NCBI GenBank assembly: GCA_013399115.1
Contig: VXAA01003984.1
Location: forward strand, 481,294 to 545,293
DNA from: Anseranas semipalmata
Taxonomy: Eukaryota; Chordata; Aves; Anseriformes; Anseranatidae
Direction of reading: 5' to 3'
DNA: 64,000 bases
Each line of letters starts with the position of its first letter. Positions within the stretch are counted from its first letter, which is position 1. A program made the position numbers and the translations under genes. Shown here piece by piece: positions 47,601 to 57,735 of this stretch. The notes under the pieces are model-generated. The model saw nothing but the letters and a program-made list of their open reading frames with translations, was not told the DNA's origin and made no database searches.

Positions 47601-50600
47601 AAGGAAACTACAGACTTTATGAATCCATGTCAGAGAGGAAAACCAGCATCCGGTTACACTTAGAACCCCTGGGATTAATTACTCCACAACTCCCTCTCTC
47701 CACCTGAATTATCACCAGAACCTTCTGCATGTACATCTTTATAAACTATTCCAGAAGGTATATAACTTGTTTTCAAGCCCTTCTACCTTCTGTTTGAAAG
47801 CATTTTTGTATCCTTAGATTGATTTGACTATGTATATCTAAGTGATACCTCAGTCCAAAAGCAGAGGAACGATGAGTAAGCTTGGAAGCTAGTTCAGATA
47901 AAGACTGCAATGCCACCTTCTGAAAGTCTTCAGCACAAGGTCGCTTTCAAGGACAACATTAACAACTTGTTCACAATCTAATGACACATTTAGATTAGAG
48001 TTTGCAATGTACATAGGCAGCTTTTTTCCATTCTCTGTTCATTGCCAGATAAGATGTTTGATAGGAATCTCTACTGTAACCTTTCAGAATTCATTTATTT
48101 AGAAGAACTAAAATAATGAAATGCCAAACGAATTAAGAATGATATTTCTTATAATATCAAGTGAAGACAATTTAAATAGTCCATATGCACAAGCTCCCAG
48201 AGATGAATGATCTGTTCATTTGTTAGTGTAAATGGGATGCATTTGTTAGTTATTATTTGCTATGGCTTGAGAATTTTTGAAGAGTGAAGTTCAACTGCAT
48301 ACCCAAGATGGGCCAAAGGAATATTTTCAGAATTAGAATGGCTTATTCTGGCTCTGTGTGAATTTTAGTCAAAACTCTTGGTCGCTTTCAAAGGGAATTA
48401 GGCACCTTTTTTTTTTGCAAACTCTATTGGAAATACCAGTCACACATTTTTACAGATGCAGTCCTTGATAAAATGCAGATGAGGAGTGAATATACTTTTT
48501 CTGGAAAAGATAACATGAGATCAAATAGAATGATGATAACAAACTATGTGTCCAACTGAGATACAAAACAGAGGTTTGATTCCATTTTTCTCTTTAGCAG
48601 TCTTCCAGCATTTTCTATGTGACCCTGTGATTTTTTTCTTTTTTTTTCTTTTTTTGGTAAATGAATCTTTGTAGGGCATAGGATCAAAATTGATAGTCAC
48701 CAGTATAAATCTGGCAGAAATCTAAGAACATGAACTGTTGTTTCCTTCTGGATTCTGAAAGTAAAAGTGTCTGAAACACTAGGATACAATACCACCAAAT
48801 CCAGCATCACTTCAGCTAACATTTTTGTTACGAATTTTAAAACAGAGCAACTTTAAAAACACGTTATGATAATGATAGCTGTCCTTACTATGGTAGCATT
48901 TAGGGTCCTAAAACAGAAACAGGATCCTATAATATAATGGCATGGAAACAAATAAAGACTTTTTTTCCCAGAAAACATTATCATTAATACAAGTAAACCA
49001 AACAAACTGTAAAAAAAAGAGACAATGGGTAGAAAATGTAACAGAAAAAAAAAAAAAAAAACACAAGTCATTAAAAGCTTTCTGATTCCATTATATACTG
49101 ACATTACTTCCATTACCTATTTGCCAGATATAATACCTATGACAAAACACCATCACAAAACACATCTGAGGAAGGGAAGCCCTATTTAGGATAGAATTAT
49201 ATCTGCCAAATCCAGAAACAATCGGAGGTATTAAAACAGGATGTAATGTTTCTCAAAATTCTATCCTATCAACTTGCGTACCTAAACTCTGGATACAAGT
49301 CACCTCACCTAACTGCAGACATCCAGAAAGGCTGCATCCAGCATCTAATTATCTAAGCAAGGAACATAAATTCTTTCTACGGTGAACAGACAGACAGAAG
49401 TCTCCACAACCTGGTTCATGTACTGTCTTAGCTACTAGAGCATTACTTCAGAACTGGATGAACTCCTTCCTGAACATCCCTACTCCTCTCCATTAGGTGC
49501 TGAGTCAACTTAGTTAACTACTTGAGATAACTGGAGACAACTACATGCCTAGCCTTGATATAGCATTAAATATAGTCTTGGTGCTGTAAGAGCGTAGCCT
49601 CCAACATTGTATTGATGCTGAGGGCAGGCCACAAGCTTTGTCCTGAGTTTACAAGGCCTTTAGTCCAGGCTAGTGGAGCTGCTTCTGTCTGAGCTTCTCT
49701 TGACCTGCCTGAAGCTCTGTTTTACTTGGTTTAGCTGTAATTACATTTTTCTCTAACTGACCGGGTACCTAGGGATGATTTGTTTTTTTCTTTTGTGTAT
49801 TTTTTTGGTTTATCTTTGTGTGGTACAAGTACAGTTATACATAAATAGCAGTAATAAACAGCTACTCTATGTAGAACAAGATATTTATGACTAACATGAT
49901 GAAATAATGTAGAAAAATACAGCCCCAGTACCACAGCAGAGGCTCTGAGAAGAGTACAGACAGGATGTGCTGCAGAGAAGTATGGATAACAATTTTAACT
50001 GCATCATTCTTTCTTTTTCTGTAAGGATTAGATCTGGACTAGTAATGATTAGACTCATAAGATTTCAATTAGACTGACCATATGTTATTGGCTTTACTTA
50101 CATATAGTGTGCATTTCCTCTTTGCCTTTAAACAAGATTTTGAGTATAACGGTGCCTTTGGTTTTCCAATAAAAGCTCACATGTTGACTGAGACTTTGTC
50201 TACTTTATGCATGTCTGTCTTCTCTGTGCTGGCCATCTGGGTTTATTATGTCAATCCCCATCAAAATTCATAAATTAGACACTGCCCTACGTATGAGCCT
50301 TGGTGAAGCTCACTGACGTTATTCATAAGATTGTTCAATTGGACTTTATATACTACGCAATCATGACCACAAATTTTATTTAATTGTATAACTAGAAAAT
50401 ACCTTTATACAAGCTTAAGTAGCTATTGTATTTACCTTTTATATGGAAAATCCAACCTGTCTTTCCTGCTCTTCCTCAAGACATTCAGTGAGGTAACCAC
50501 ATCTCTATCAAGTATCCCAACCCTCCTGCATTAAGATACTCTAAGAAATGGAATTCTATGCCTGGAGTCATGCTTTTCAAGTACCAAACTAACTCCTTCT

Positions 50601-52084
50601 CTACTAACATATTCTCCTATACAAATTCAAGATAAGATTTATGTTAAAAACACAAATCTCTAACTAGAAATGCCAACCTATTAACTGGTGCTGTCTCCAT
50701 TAAGTAGCCAAACTCAACCTGTTGATTTAGATTATTTTCATTCTTGTCCTATTTTACATGTACAAACACTATCATTATCACAAGCAGGAAGGAAAAACAC
50801 TTATCATTTATAATGAGCAGAATAATTTGCTTCATTGGCCCTTGCTTTTCCTGTCTTTCTTTGTTTCATACAACTTAAGCACAAACGTTCATAGGTTGCT
50901 GGAAATGAAGACTAGAATTTACCCGATAATGTCATTGGAATTGAATGTTGTGACTGGATAATGGTCTCCAACAGACAGCAAAAATAAGTACTCAAGCAAA
51001 GCAGGTATGTTTATTTTCAGAGCTGGAGACTATTTTTCAATCACAACATTCAATTGCTTTTTCATTAATACCATTACAGCATCATGGTTGATTGCCAATG
51101 AAAGAGCAAGTAAATAAAACAAATGAGAGTGACCCGCAGACTCATAGAAAATCAGACATTGATTGTACTGGTTTAAAGATCAAGTAATCACTACATTTAT
51201 ATAGGTGGAAAACTTTGGTGATTATGTTAATTTTATATGGTCGTGCATAACATTTGTGCAGATTCAAAACCCAGTGCTGACCATCTCTATGTCAGAACTT
51301 AATCCGGAACAATATTCTTCCTTTATTTTTTTCAACAAGTTACTGTTCAGTTTATTACTGAGAATTTAATGAAACTTAAATAGACGAACAACCACCTGAA
51401 TCACTCATTGGTAATGGATAGGGTGTCCTCCCCATCGATTACTGATAAACATAAACACGTGTACAAATAAGTTCAAACCATACCCTAAGAATCTCATTAG
51501 CAACTTCACAAAAGAGGTAATGGAATATTTGGAAAGAACTGAAATGCAATTGCTTATATCTTATCAATATTGCCAATAACTTTCATTCTTTTACTTTTCA
51601 TCAAATCTCAGTGATGTCTGAAATTAGCAGTTCAGAATTTGTAGTGAAACGACCTCATGCTCTGATCAGCCCTCATTTCATTTTTCTCTGTCCGCGCAAA
51701 ACTATGGCAAAGGGAAAAAGGAGGATGCGCCTCAATCCACTTGAAAATGTACCTTACATAAAGGCTAAGCTAACATTAAGTCTCCCCATGTGAAGACATC
51801 CCCTCCACCCACATGACAGCTTTGTGGAACTCACCCTCAAAGCCTACCATCTGCCCAGCATGAGCGTAGGTGAACAAGGACATACCGCTAACAAAGAAAG
51901 GGGAGCTGTTATTTATTATTCATCAATCTCCAGGGCTTCTTTGCCACTCAGAGTTAGCGTACTTGCCACAGACATTATTTACAATTTGACAGTTCAATTC
52001 AGGTACATCGAACGGAGACAGTGCTTGTAGCTAGCACTCATGTATACCAGAACAGTCAGTATCTCTCAAGCATGACATGCACGT
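47601..52084. other. Unique AT-rich DNA, no gene seen
   Basis: T and A runs lie at 48,634-48,655 and about 49,046-49,062. Open frames are all 86 codons or fewer without domains. The stretch 51,900-52,010 looks like a candidate conserved non-coding element, untested. Confidence 0.5.
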
Positions 52085-52200
52085 TATAGAGCAAATGCAA
52101 ATGAACAGGCCCTGTTGCAAAGAGCTTACAATCTAATATGAGCCAGCGAGCGAGAAAGAGCAGCAAAGTGGGGCATAAAGAGAGCTAAGAGAAGAGGAAT
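52085..52200. mobile_element. Probable ancient amniote SINE-like fragment
   Basis: CAGGCCCTGTTGCAAAGAGC followed by TTACAATCTAATATGAGCCAG matches the phrase 'xCAGTCCCTGCCCCAAAGAGCTTACAATCTAA' of the dispersed amniote repeat also suspected at 27.1 kb. The purine-rich continuation fits the same repeat. Family name and full extent uncertain. Confidence 0.5.
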
Positions 52201-52540
52201 ATCGCTAACTGAAAGCACTTGCAAATCACTTCTCATACACTGCAAAACTCTTTAGATTGGCTTAAGATCATTACACACATACAATACAGTAATAGGATAC
52301 AATAATATGCTATAATGATGTTGTTATACCTTATCTATTTATGTAAATTCTGAATTACTAATTTTGGCCCAGGTAGTGATATACTGTATCATAATGGCTC
52401 AGATTATTTGCTTTCCCCATTCACCCAGGAAAACATTTACGGCTACAACACAAATGGATTTAAGTGCTGCAGTAACTTGGGAGAGAAAGATCTTGACCCA
52501 CACAGCGACACGGGCCCAGACGTGTGCCTCCACGGCTGCT
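52201..52540. other. Unique DNA, nothing recognised
   Basis: AT-rich, then slightly GC-richer from 52,470. Possibly the diverged 5' part of the LINE that follows. Confidence 0.4.
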
Positions 52541-52726
52541 GAGACAGCTGGCCAATGTCCTTGCAAGACTCCATCATCTGTGGAAAGTTGTAGCAACCAG
52601 GCGAAGTCCTCAGTGACTGGAGAAAGGTAAATACTGCATCCATCTTTGAAAAAAGCCAGGATGACCTAGACATTTATAGGTTGGTCAGCCTTACTTTGAT
52701 CCCTGGGAAAAATGTGGAGCTAGTCT
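52541..52726 (+). mobile_element. CR1-type LINE relic, reverse-transcriptase N-terminal part
   Basis: Follows CR1 ORF2 over about 185 bases: GAGACAGCTGGCCAATGTCC, then CCATCATCTGTGGAAAG, then GCGAAGTCCTCAGTGACTGG, then ATCTTTGAAAAAAGCCAGGA. It then encodes a YRLVSLTSIPGK-like stretch (plus strand), matching the 'YRPVSLTSxPGK' start of the RT domain. It ends abruptly at about 52,726. Frameshifts and stops interrupt it. This is old, non-functional material. Confidence 0.85.
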
Positions 52727-53104
52727 TTATTCTGATTAGCTACAGCTTTTTCACATTTAAAAGTCCTTTTGGTCTTCTCTGAGGATTGAAAACTTAAGCA
52801 AAGATCAAGGAAGACCCACGGCAAATTCTCAATTGACCTCTGACTACTGCCAGAGTAGTATTCAACAGATAATGCATAATATATAATATAAAGTATATAA
52901 TGCCTGGCATATTTAGAAAAAAAAAGGAGAGTATGTAATAATGATTATATTCTGGCTCCTTCAACAGTAATATATATTACAAATAATTCCATGAAAATAA
53001 AGGGGGAAATCAATTACAGTTCCTTGTAAATGTGTAGTTATTCCGTCCCAAACCTTTTTACTCATTTTAGACCACGTACTGTTTATTTGTCTTTGTACAA
53101 CCTT
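52727..53104. other. Unique DNA, nothing recognised
   Basis: AT-rich, with no repeat or gene that can be supported. Confidence 0.45.
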
Positions 53105-53420
53105 CCATCACGACATCATGCACATTTAATGAAGATGTTCAATATTGGCTGGCCTTCTGAATCCCAGACATCTCCATTTAGTGCCACTTACTATTACTCC
53201 TGTTTTATGGGTGCTCAGTTAGTTTTCAGTACATGAATCCAAGTTCGTATCTCAGCCAATTTGAACTAATATTTTGAGACACTGTATCAAATGATTTACT
53301 AAAATCCAAATATATTATGCCAAATGCATTCCCTTCAGCCACTAATTTTGTAATTCTGTCATAAACAAGCAATCAAGTTCATCTGACAAGATTCGTTCTC
53401 CTAAAGCCCTGCTGCTTATT
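53105..53420 (-). mobile_element. Ancient CR1/L3-like LINE relic, RT middle part
   Basis: Plus-strand text follows the antisense RT segment in order: TTTAATGAAGATGTTCAATA, then AGACACTGTATCAAATGATT and TACTAAAATCCAAATATATT, then TGTCATAAACAAGCAATCAA and TCTGACAAGATTCGTTCTCC. This is the same RT region present at 9.97 kb, and the element lies on the minus strand. It is 680 bases away from, and opposite in strand to, the plus-strand RT relic at 52.6 kb, so the two are separate insertions or an inversion. Confidence 0.8.
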
Positions 53421-54925
53421 TATAATAACCATCCACAAATATATGAAAGATGCATGCACAAAAATGGAAAAAGGCTGGATTCTGCAAGATATGGAAAGCT
53501 GAAGTTCAACAAAAATAAAATGTGTGGTAAAACAATTCATGGGGAAGATGAACAGCATTTTGAAACACATACTGCAGAGTTCGGTAGGTTTTATGACTTT
53601 CTTGCAACTGCAGGAATTCAGATTTTAGTCAACATAACATACTTCCAGCTATCTGGAAGTTTTTGGAAGCTATTTTTGTTTGCTTCTTTGTATTTCTCCT
53701 TGCTGCCTGTGAAGACTTTATGTGTCTCAAAAAGCTGTGGAAGAGTAAGATAAACTTTCATAAGTGTTTTTGTTAAGATATGAGAGAGGATGAAGGACAA
53801 ACAACTCTGAAAAGAAAAACAAAGAGAGAAAAATCAAGAAAGTCCCATTTTTTTCCTAGTTTAAAATGAGAACAGTAACTATGAAAAAGGTTATGTAAAA
53901 TATTTTCTTTCAGAATGAATTAGATTTCTTTTAGGACAGCATCCACAATGGTAACGCTGAAGTTGCACCAGCTGTGTTTCAAAACTGTGTTTCAAACATT
54001 TTCCATTCCAATTCGTGTATATTACTATATATCATGGTAGCCTCTTGGTATGATTCTACTACAGTGATATGGCAATACGTATGTGTTGCATACATAAGCA
54101 TCATAGTAATTTTCCTGGCTTAGGGAGGGGTGGCAAATAACAGCATTTTAAATCCATATTATATTACTGTATTTAAGATAAATTTGTGAAGAGGTGGGTA
54201 AATTTCCCCTTATTTGATGCTCATAGTCTAGAAAATTACCCTAGACTAGATGCCAAATGCTTTTCAATGTCTAAAATGAAGTGTAATGAATACTACTTCT
54301 GTGTGCAGGAGAACTCCATCTCTAATATTAGGTGCATTTGTCATTATTCAAAAGTAAATTATTTTATATTTACTCATTCAATAAGTATCCTGCTTACCCC
54401 TTCTATGAAGTTACTGAATTGTGAAAAATGCATTTCCTTTTCTTAAAGGCATAACTACACCCTAGTTTCTATCATCAATTGACTCTTGCTAATAGTTCGA
54501 ATTAGTCCATTTCATTTTTTTCAAGAAAAAGGGTGCGAGAATTTTGTTTCTTGTTTCTTCTTCACACCTTCAGAACTTGAAGAATATTTATAAGTCTATT
54601 TATGGTACACAATAGAAAGAGTTTAGAGGTCAAGAAAGAAAAGCAAATTATGACTGAAAACGGATAAAAGGTATGGACTTGAAGCTAATCAAAATACAAA
54701 ATGTGTAAATTAATCTGAGAGCCAATCACAATTTTTTTGGAAGTGAAATACAGTCTTCTTTCAAGCATTTAAAAAAGTGCTCTGTGAACTGTTCATAACA
54801 TTTCAGCTATTTCTCTTCATCAAGAATATGAACTGAAATTACACTAGAACTGAAAATTCTCACTTTTCTTAGGAAAATTTCCACAAACTTGCCCTTAGCC
54901 AAGCCTCAGTGACTTACCAACAGGA
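53421..54925. other. Unique AT-rich DNA, no gene seen
   Basis: Short plus- and minus-strand frames around 53.4-53.8 kb overlap and have no domain. Confidence 0.5.
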
Positions 54926-55045
54926 GCTGGTACTCAGCATGAACCAGCAGCGTGCCTGGGCAGCCAAGACGGCAAACTGCATTTTGTGATGCATTAAACA
55001 CCACATTGCCAGGCGGTCAAAAGAGGTGAGTCTCCCACTGTATTT
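54926..55045 (+). mobile_element. Plus-strand CR1, upstream half (split by a later CR1)
   Basis: TACTCAGCATGAACCAGCAG, then CGTGCCTGGGCAGCCAAGAC and GGCAAACTGCATTTTGTGAT, corresponds to CR1 ORF2 just after the RT core ('LSMNQQRAWAAKTAN'-like). It breaks off at 'CCACTGTATT', where CR1 should continue 'CACTGGTGAGGCC'. That continuation reappears at 55,573, showing the two halves were one element. Confidence 0.85.
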
Positions 55046-55570
55046 ATCATAGAATCATAGAACGGCATGGGTTGAAAAGGACCTTAAAGATCATCTGGTT
55101 TCAACCCCCCTGCTCTGGGCAGGGTTGCCAACCACTAGAGCAGGCTGCCCAGCGCCACATCCAGCCTGGCCTTGAATGCCTCCAGGGATGGGGCATCCAC
55201 AACCTCTCTGGGCAACCTGTTCCAGTGCCTCACCACCCTCTGAGTGAAAAACTTGCTCCTAATATCCAACCTAAATCTCCCCTGTCTTAGTTTAAAACCA
55301 TTCCCCCTTGTCCTATCACTATCAACGTGTGTGAACAGGCGTTCCCCCTCCTGTTTATACGCTCCCTTCAGGTACTGGCAGGCCGCAATGAGGTCTCCCC
55401 GGAGCCTTCTCTTCTCCAAGCTAAAGAAGCCCAGTTCCCTCAACCTTTCCTCACAGGAGAGGTGCTCCAGCCCTCTGATCATCTTAGTGGCCCTCCTCTG
55501 GACCCGTTCCAAGAGCTCCACATCCTTCTTGTGCTGGGGGCCCCAGGCCTGCACGCAGTATTCCAGGGGG
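55046..55570 (-). mobile_element. Young 5'-truncated CR1 inserted in an older CR1
   Basis: Starts on the plus strand with ATCATAGAATCATAGAA, the complement of two CR1 3' octamers. It then follows the avian CR1 3' region without a visible break to 55,570. The 3' end is on the left, so the element is on the minus strand, and its 5' end is truncated inside ORF2, the usual product of incomplete reverse transcription. It retains an open 139-codon C-terminal ORF2 piece, which argues for a comparatively recent insertion. At the junctions only about 3 bases (ATT) are shared, consistent with CR1 insertions lacking long target-site duplications. Confidence 0.95.
55135..55554 (-). pseudogene. CR1 ORF2 C-terminal fragment (139 codons, open)
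   Basis: The frame is open and ends in a stop where CR1 ORF2 normally ends. It contains the conserved CR1 C-terminal landmarks [12 protein letters not shown] (about residues 45-56) and [14 protein letters not shown] (about 110-123), with an [11 protein letters not shown] segment near residues 16-26. The endonuclease and reverse-transcriptase domains are absent because of 5' truncation, so it cannot encode an active enzyme. The first ATG is an internal Met of ORF2 and not a true start. No promoter is present. Confidence 0.9.
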
Positions 55571-56098
55571 AATTCAGTGCTGGTGCAGCCTCACCTTGTA
55601 TAGTGTGTGCGGCCCTGGGCTCCACAACGTAAAAACGACGTCAAGGCACCCGAGAGCGTCCCGCGGAGGGCACGAGAGCAGTTGGCAGGCCCGGAAGCAC
55701 GGCCTGCGTGGAGGGCACGTGGGCTGCCTGCTCCAGAGACCTGAGGGCGCAGGGGCGGCCTTGCTGCTCCCTGCAGCGGCCTGGGGAGGGGAAGCGGAGG
55801 GGCAGTGCCGGCCCCTGCTCCCTGGTCGCTTGTGAGGGGACGCGCGGGAAGGGCGTGGAGCTGCACCAGGGGAGGGTCGTGCCAGGCCGGGCCGGGCGTT
55901 AGGAAAGGTTCTCTTACCGTGAGGGTGATCAAACACCGGAACGGGCTTCCCAGCGAGGTGGTTGATGCCTCGTGCCTGTCGGTGTTCAAGAGGCATGTGG
56001 ATAATGCCCACATTGATATGTTTTAACTTCTGGTTAGCCCTGAAGTGCTCAGGCAGTTGGACTCAGTGATCTCTGAAGGTCCCTCCCAACTGAACTAT
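55571..56098 (+). mobile_element. Plus-strand CR1, downstream half with 3' end
   Basis: Resumes at TTCAGTGCTGGTGCAGCCTC. It passes through CTGGGCTCCACAACGTAAAA and GTCAAGGCACCCGAGAGCGT, the GC-rich middle, and GAGCTGCACCAGGGGAGG. Then come CGTGAGGGTGATCAAACACC, GGTGTTCAAGAGGCATGTGG and TAGCCCTGAAGTGCTCAGGC, and the end is GGTCCCTCCCAACTGAACTATT. This is the full CR1 3' part in order. It has frame breaks, so no ORF2 remains. The 3' tail is followed by a CCTCG-rich run at 56,103-56,122. Confidence 0.92.
55620..55915. other. CpG-rich block inside CR1
   Basis: About 300 bases with markedly higher G+C and many CpG dinucleotides compared with the AT-rich surroundings. Overlapping open frames of up to 145 codons on the minus strand and 79 on the plus strand result from the composition and the CR1 origin, not from a gene. 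Confidence 0.8.
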
Positions 56099-56102
56099 TG
56101 CC

Positions 56103-56122
56103 TAGCCTCGCCTCGCCTCCCC
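56103..56122 (+). repeat. (CCTCG)n-like short run
   Basis: Two to three CCTCG units and a CCTCC variant immediately after the CR1 3' tail. Confidence 0.6.
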
Positions 56123-57364
56123 TCTATTCCCAGTCAATGTACAGTCTCTATTTTCCCCGAAAGCCTTTGCTACGACTCTATACATCAGTTTGCATAATAG
56201 TTCGCTTAGTATCTCCTAACTATCTGATTTCCTTTGTATACATTTTCTTTCCCTACATTGTAAACTTACTTTCTAGTTATCTACAACATTCATTCATTGT
56301 CTCATCTGTAAGTTAACCATCAGCGCATTCATTGGTATTCCTTAATTTGACAAAAGGACCAGTAGTGAATACCTTGTGCTTCTCTGCAGATACAATGACC
56401 ACTGATTTTACAGTGTTTCAGGTAACTGAACCTTTCATAATGCAATGAAGGTGTTCCCAGTTCTGGAATTAAACTTTTTTTTTTTTTTTTTTTGCCTTAA
56501 AAACCACAAACCACTTCTGAATTCATAGAGTAATATCTCTCCTTTCAATTGTCAGAACACTTTAAATACATTTCATGCTTCCAGTCACCCATTACTACAT
56601 AGCAACCATCTCCGTACTGATAGATAGTACTTTTAGCTGTTCACAGAAACATTAAACCACAAGGATGGGATTCACCTTGCCTAACTTTAGCCATCTAAAA
56701 ATTAGGTGGTTAATGTAAGGTAAACATGTAAAACAAATTTGCAAATAGAAAGTGGTAAGCATCTTTAAAGAGCCATTCATCCCATCCTAAAATAGTGTTT
56801 AAGATAGCAGGATGACTTTTCCAGGTAGAGCTTTGTGTCTCACCATTAATTTAGAGGGTGATTTGATGACTGCTGTGGACAACACACTTACTTAAATTAT
56901 AGATGGCTAAGTGTGGGTAAATAAGTCCTAACCTGCATATAACCAAAAAGCAAGAAGAAAATGAAATATAAACAAACCACTTCAATTTGGTCACCATTCT
57001 TATACTCTTCATTATTATTCTGATATTTCACACATTCTCATTCATTTAATGCGGTAGTTTTACACCAAAAATTTCTCTCATTTTTTCCTAGTTTTTAATT
57101 TTGTTGTTGTTGTTAAATCTTTGGGTTTTTTTTGCTGTGATATATTGTGGGAAGTAGTGTCTCTGCTTATAGGAGCTATAGTGGGCAAACAAGCCAATGC
57201 AAGTCCTCCAAGCTGTGGCTATAATGAGAAGAAGCGAATGCAATCCCTGCCGGTCTAAACAGATGAGTAGGAATAGGTACTAGATGGTATATGATGGAGA
57301 TAAAACAGATTGTGGATTTTTTTTTTTTAAACTCTTAATGCTTATCTTTCAAAAACAATGATGA
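56123..57364. other. Unique AT-rich DNA, nothing recognised
   Basis: A T run of about 19 lies at 56,475-56,493 and a (TTG)n-like run near 57,098. No gene. Confidence 0.5.
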
Positions 57365-57735
57365 AAAACAGGGAAGATGCAGAAAAGAACTACAAAAATT
57401 ATTTAAGAGCCATGGAAAATGCCTTACAGTGAGACATTTAAAGAGCTCTACCTATTTACCTTATCAAGAAGAAGATTGAGAGGTGATTTGATTAGAGTGT
57501 CTAAGTACCTTCACAGGGAGAAAACACTAACTACTAAAAAGCTCTTTAATCTAGCAGAGCAATGCATAACGAGAGATGGTGTCTGAAGCTGAAGCCAGAC
57601 AAATTAGAAATAAAGCACAATATTTTTTAACAGTGAGGGTGATTAACCACTGGAACAAACTGTTAGGGGAAAAAGTGGATTCTTTTTTGTCTTGATGCCT
57701 TTAAATAAGCTTGGATGCCTCTCTGGAAGAATAAG
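57365..57735 (+). mobile_element. Ancient CR1/L3-like LINE, ORF2 C-terminal part
   Basis: Follows the old amniote CR1 C-terminal region in order. It has AAAGAGCTCTACCTATTTAC and AGAAGATTGAGAGGTGATTT (encoding R-x-L-R-G-D-L-I on the plus strand). Then come CTAAGTACCTTCACAGGGAG, CTCTTTAATCTAGCAGAGCA and AACAGTGAGGGTGATTAACC, followed by ACTGGAACAAACTGTTAG and GTGGATTC. Many indels and stops are present. The 3' UTR and tail are not found. It is much more diverged than the 55-kb CR1 copies. Confidence 0.85.

Noticed and set aside
55244..55632. 119- and 101-codon plus-strand frames
   Set aside because: Antisense shadow of the CR1 ORF2 C-terminal fragment.
55574..56011. 145- and 140-codon minus-strand frames
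   Set aside because: They run antisense through a plus-strand CR1 in a CpG-rich block. Pro/Arg/Ala-rich translation is a composition artefact.
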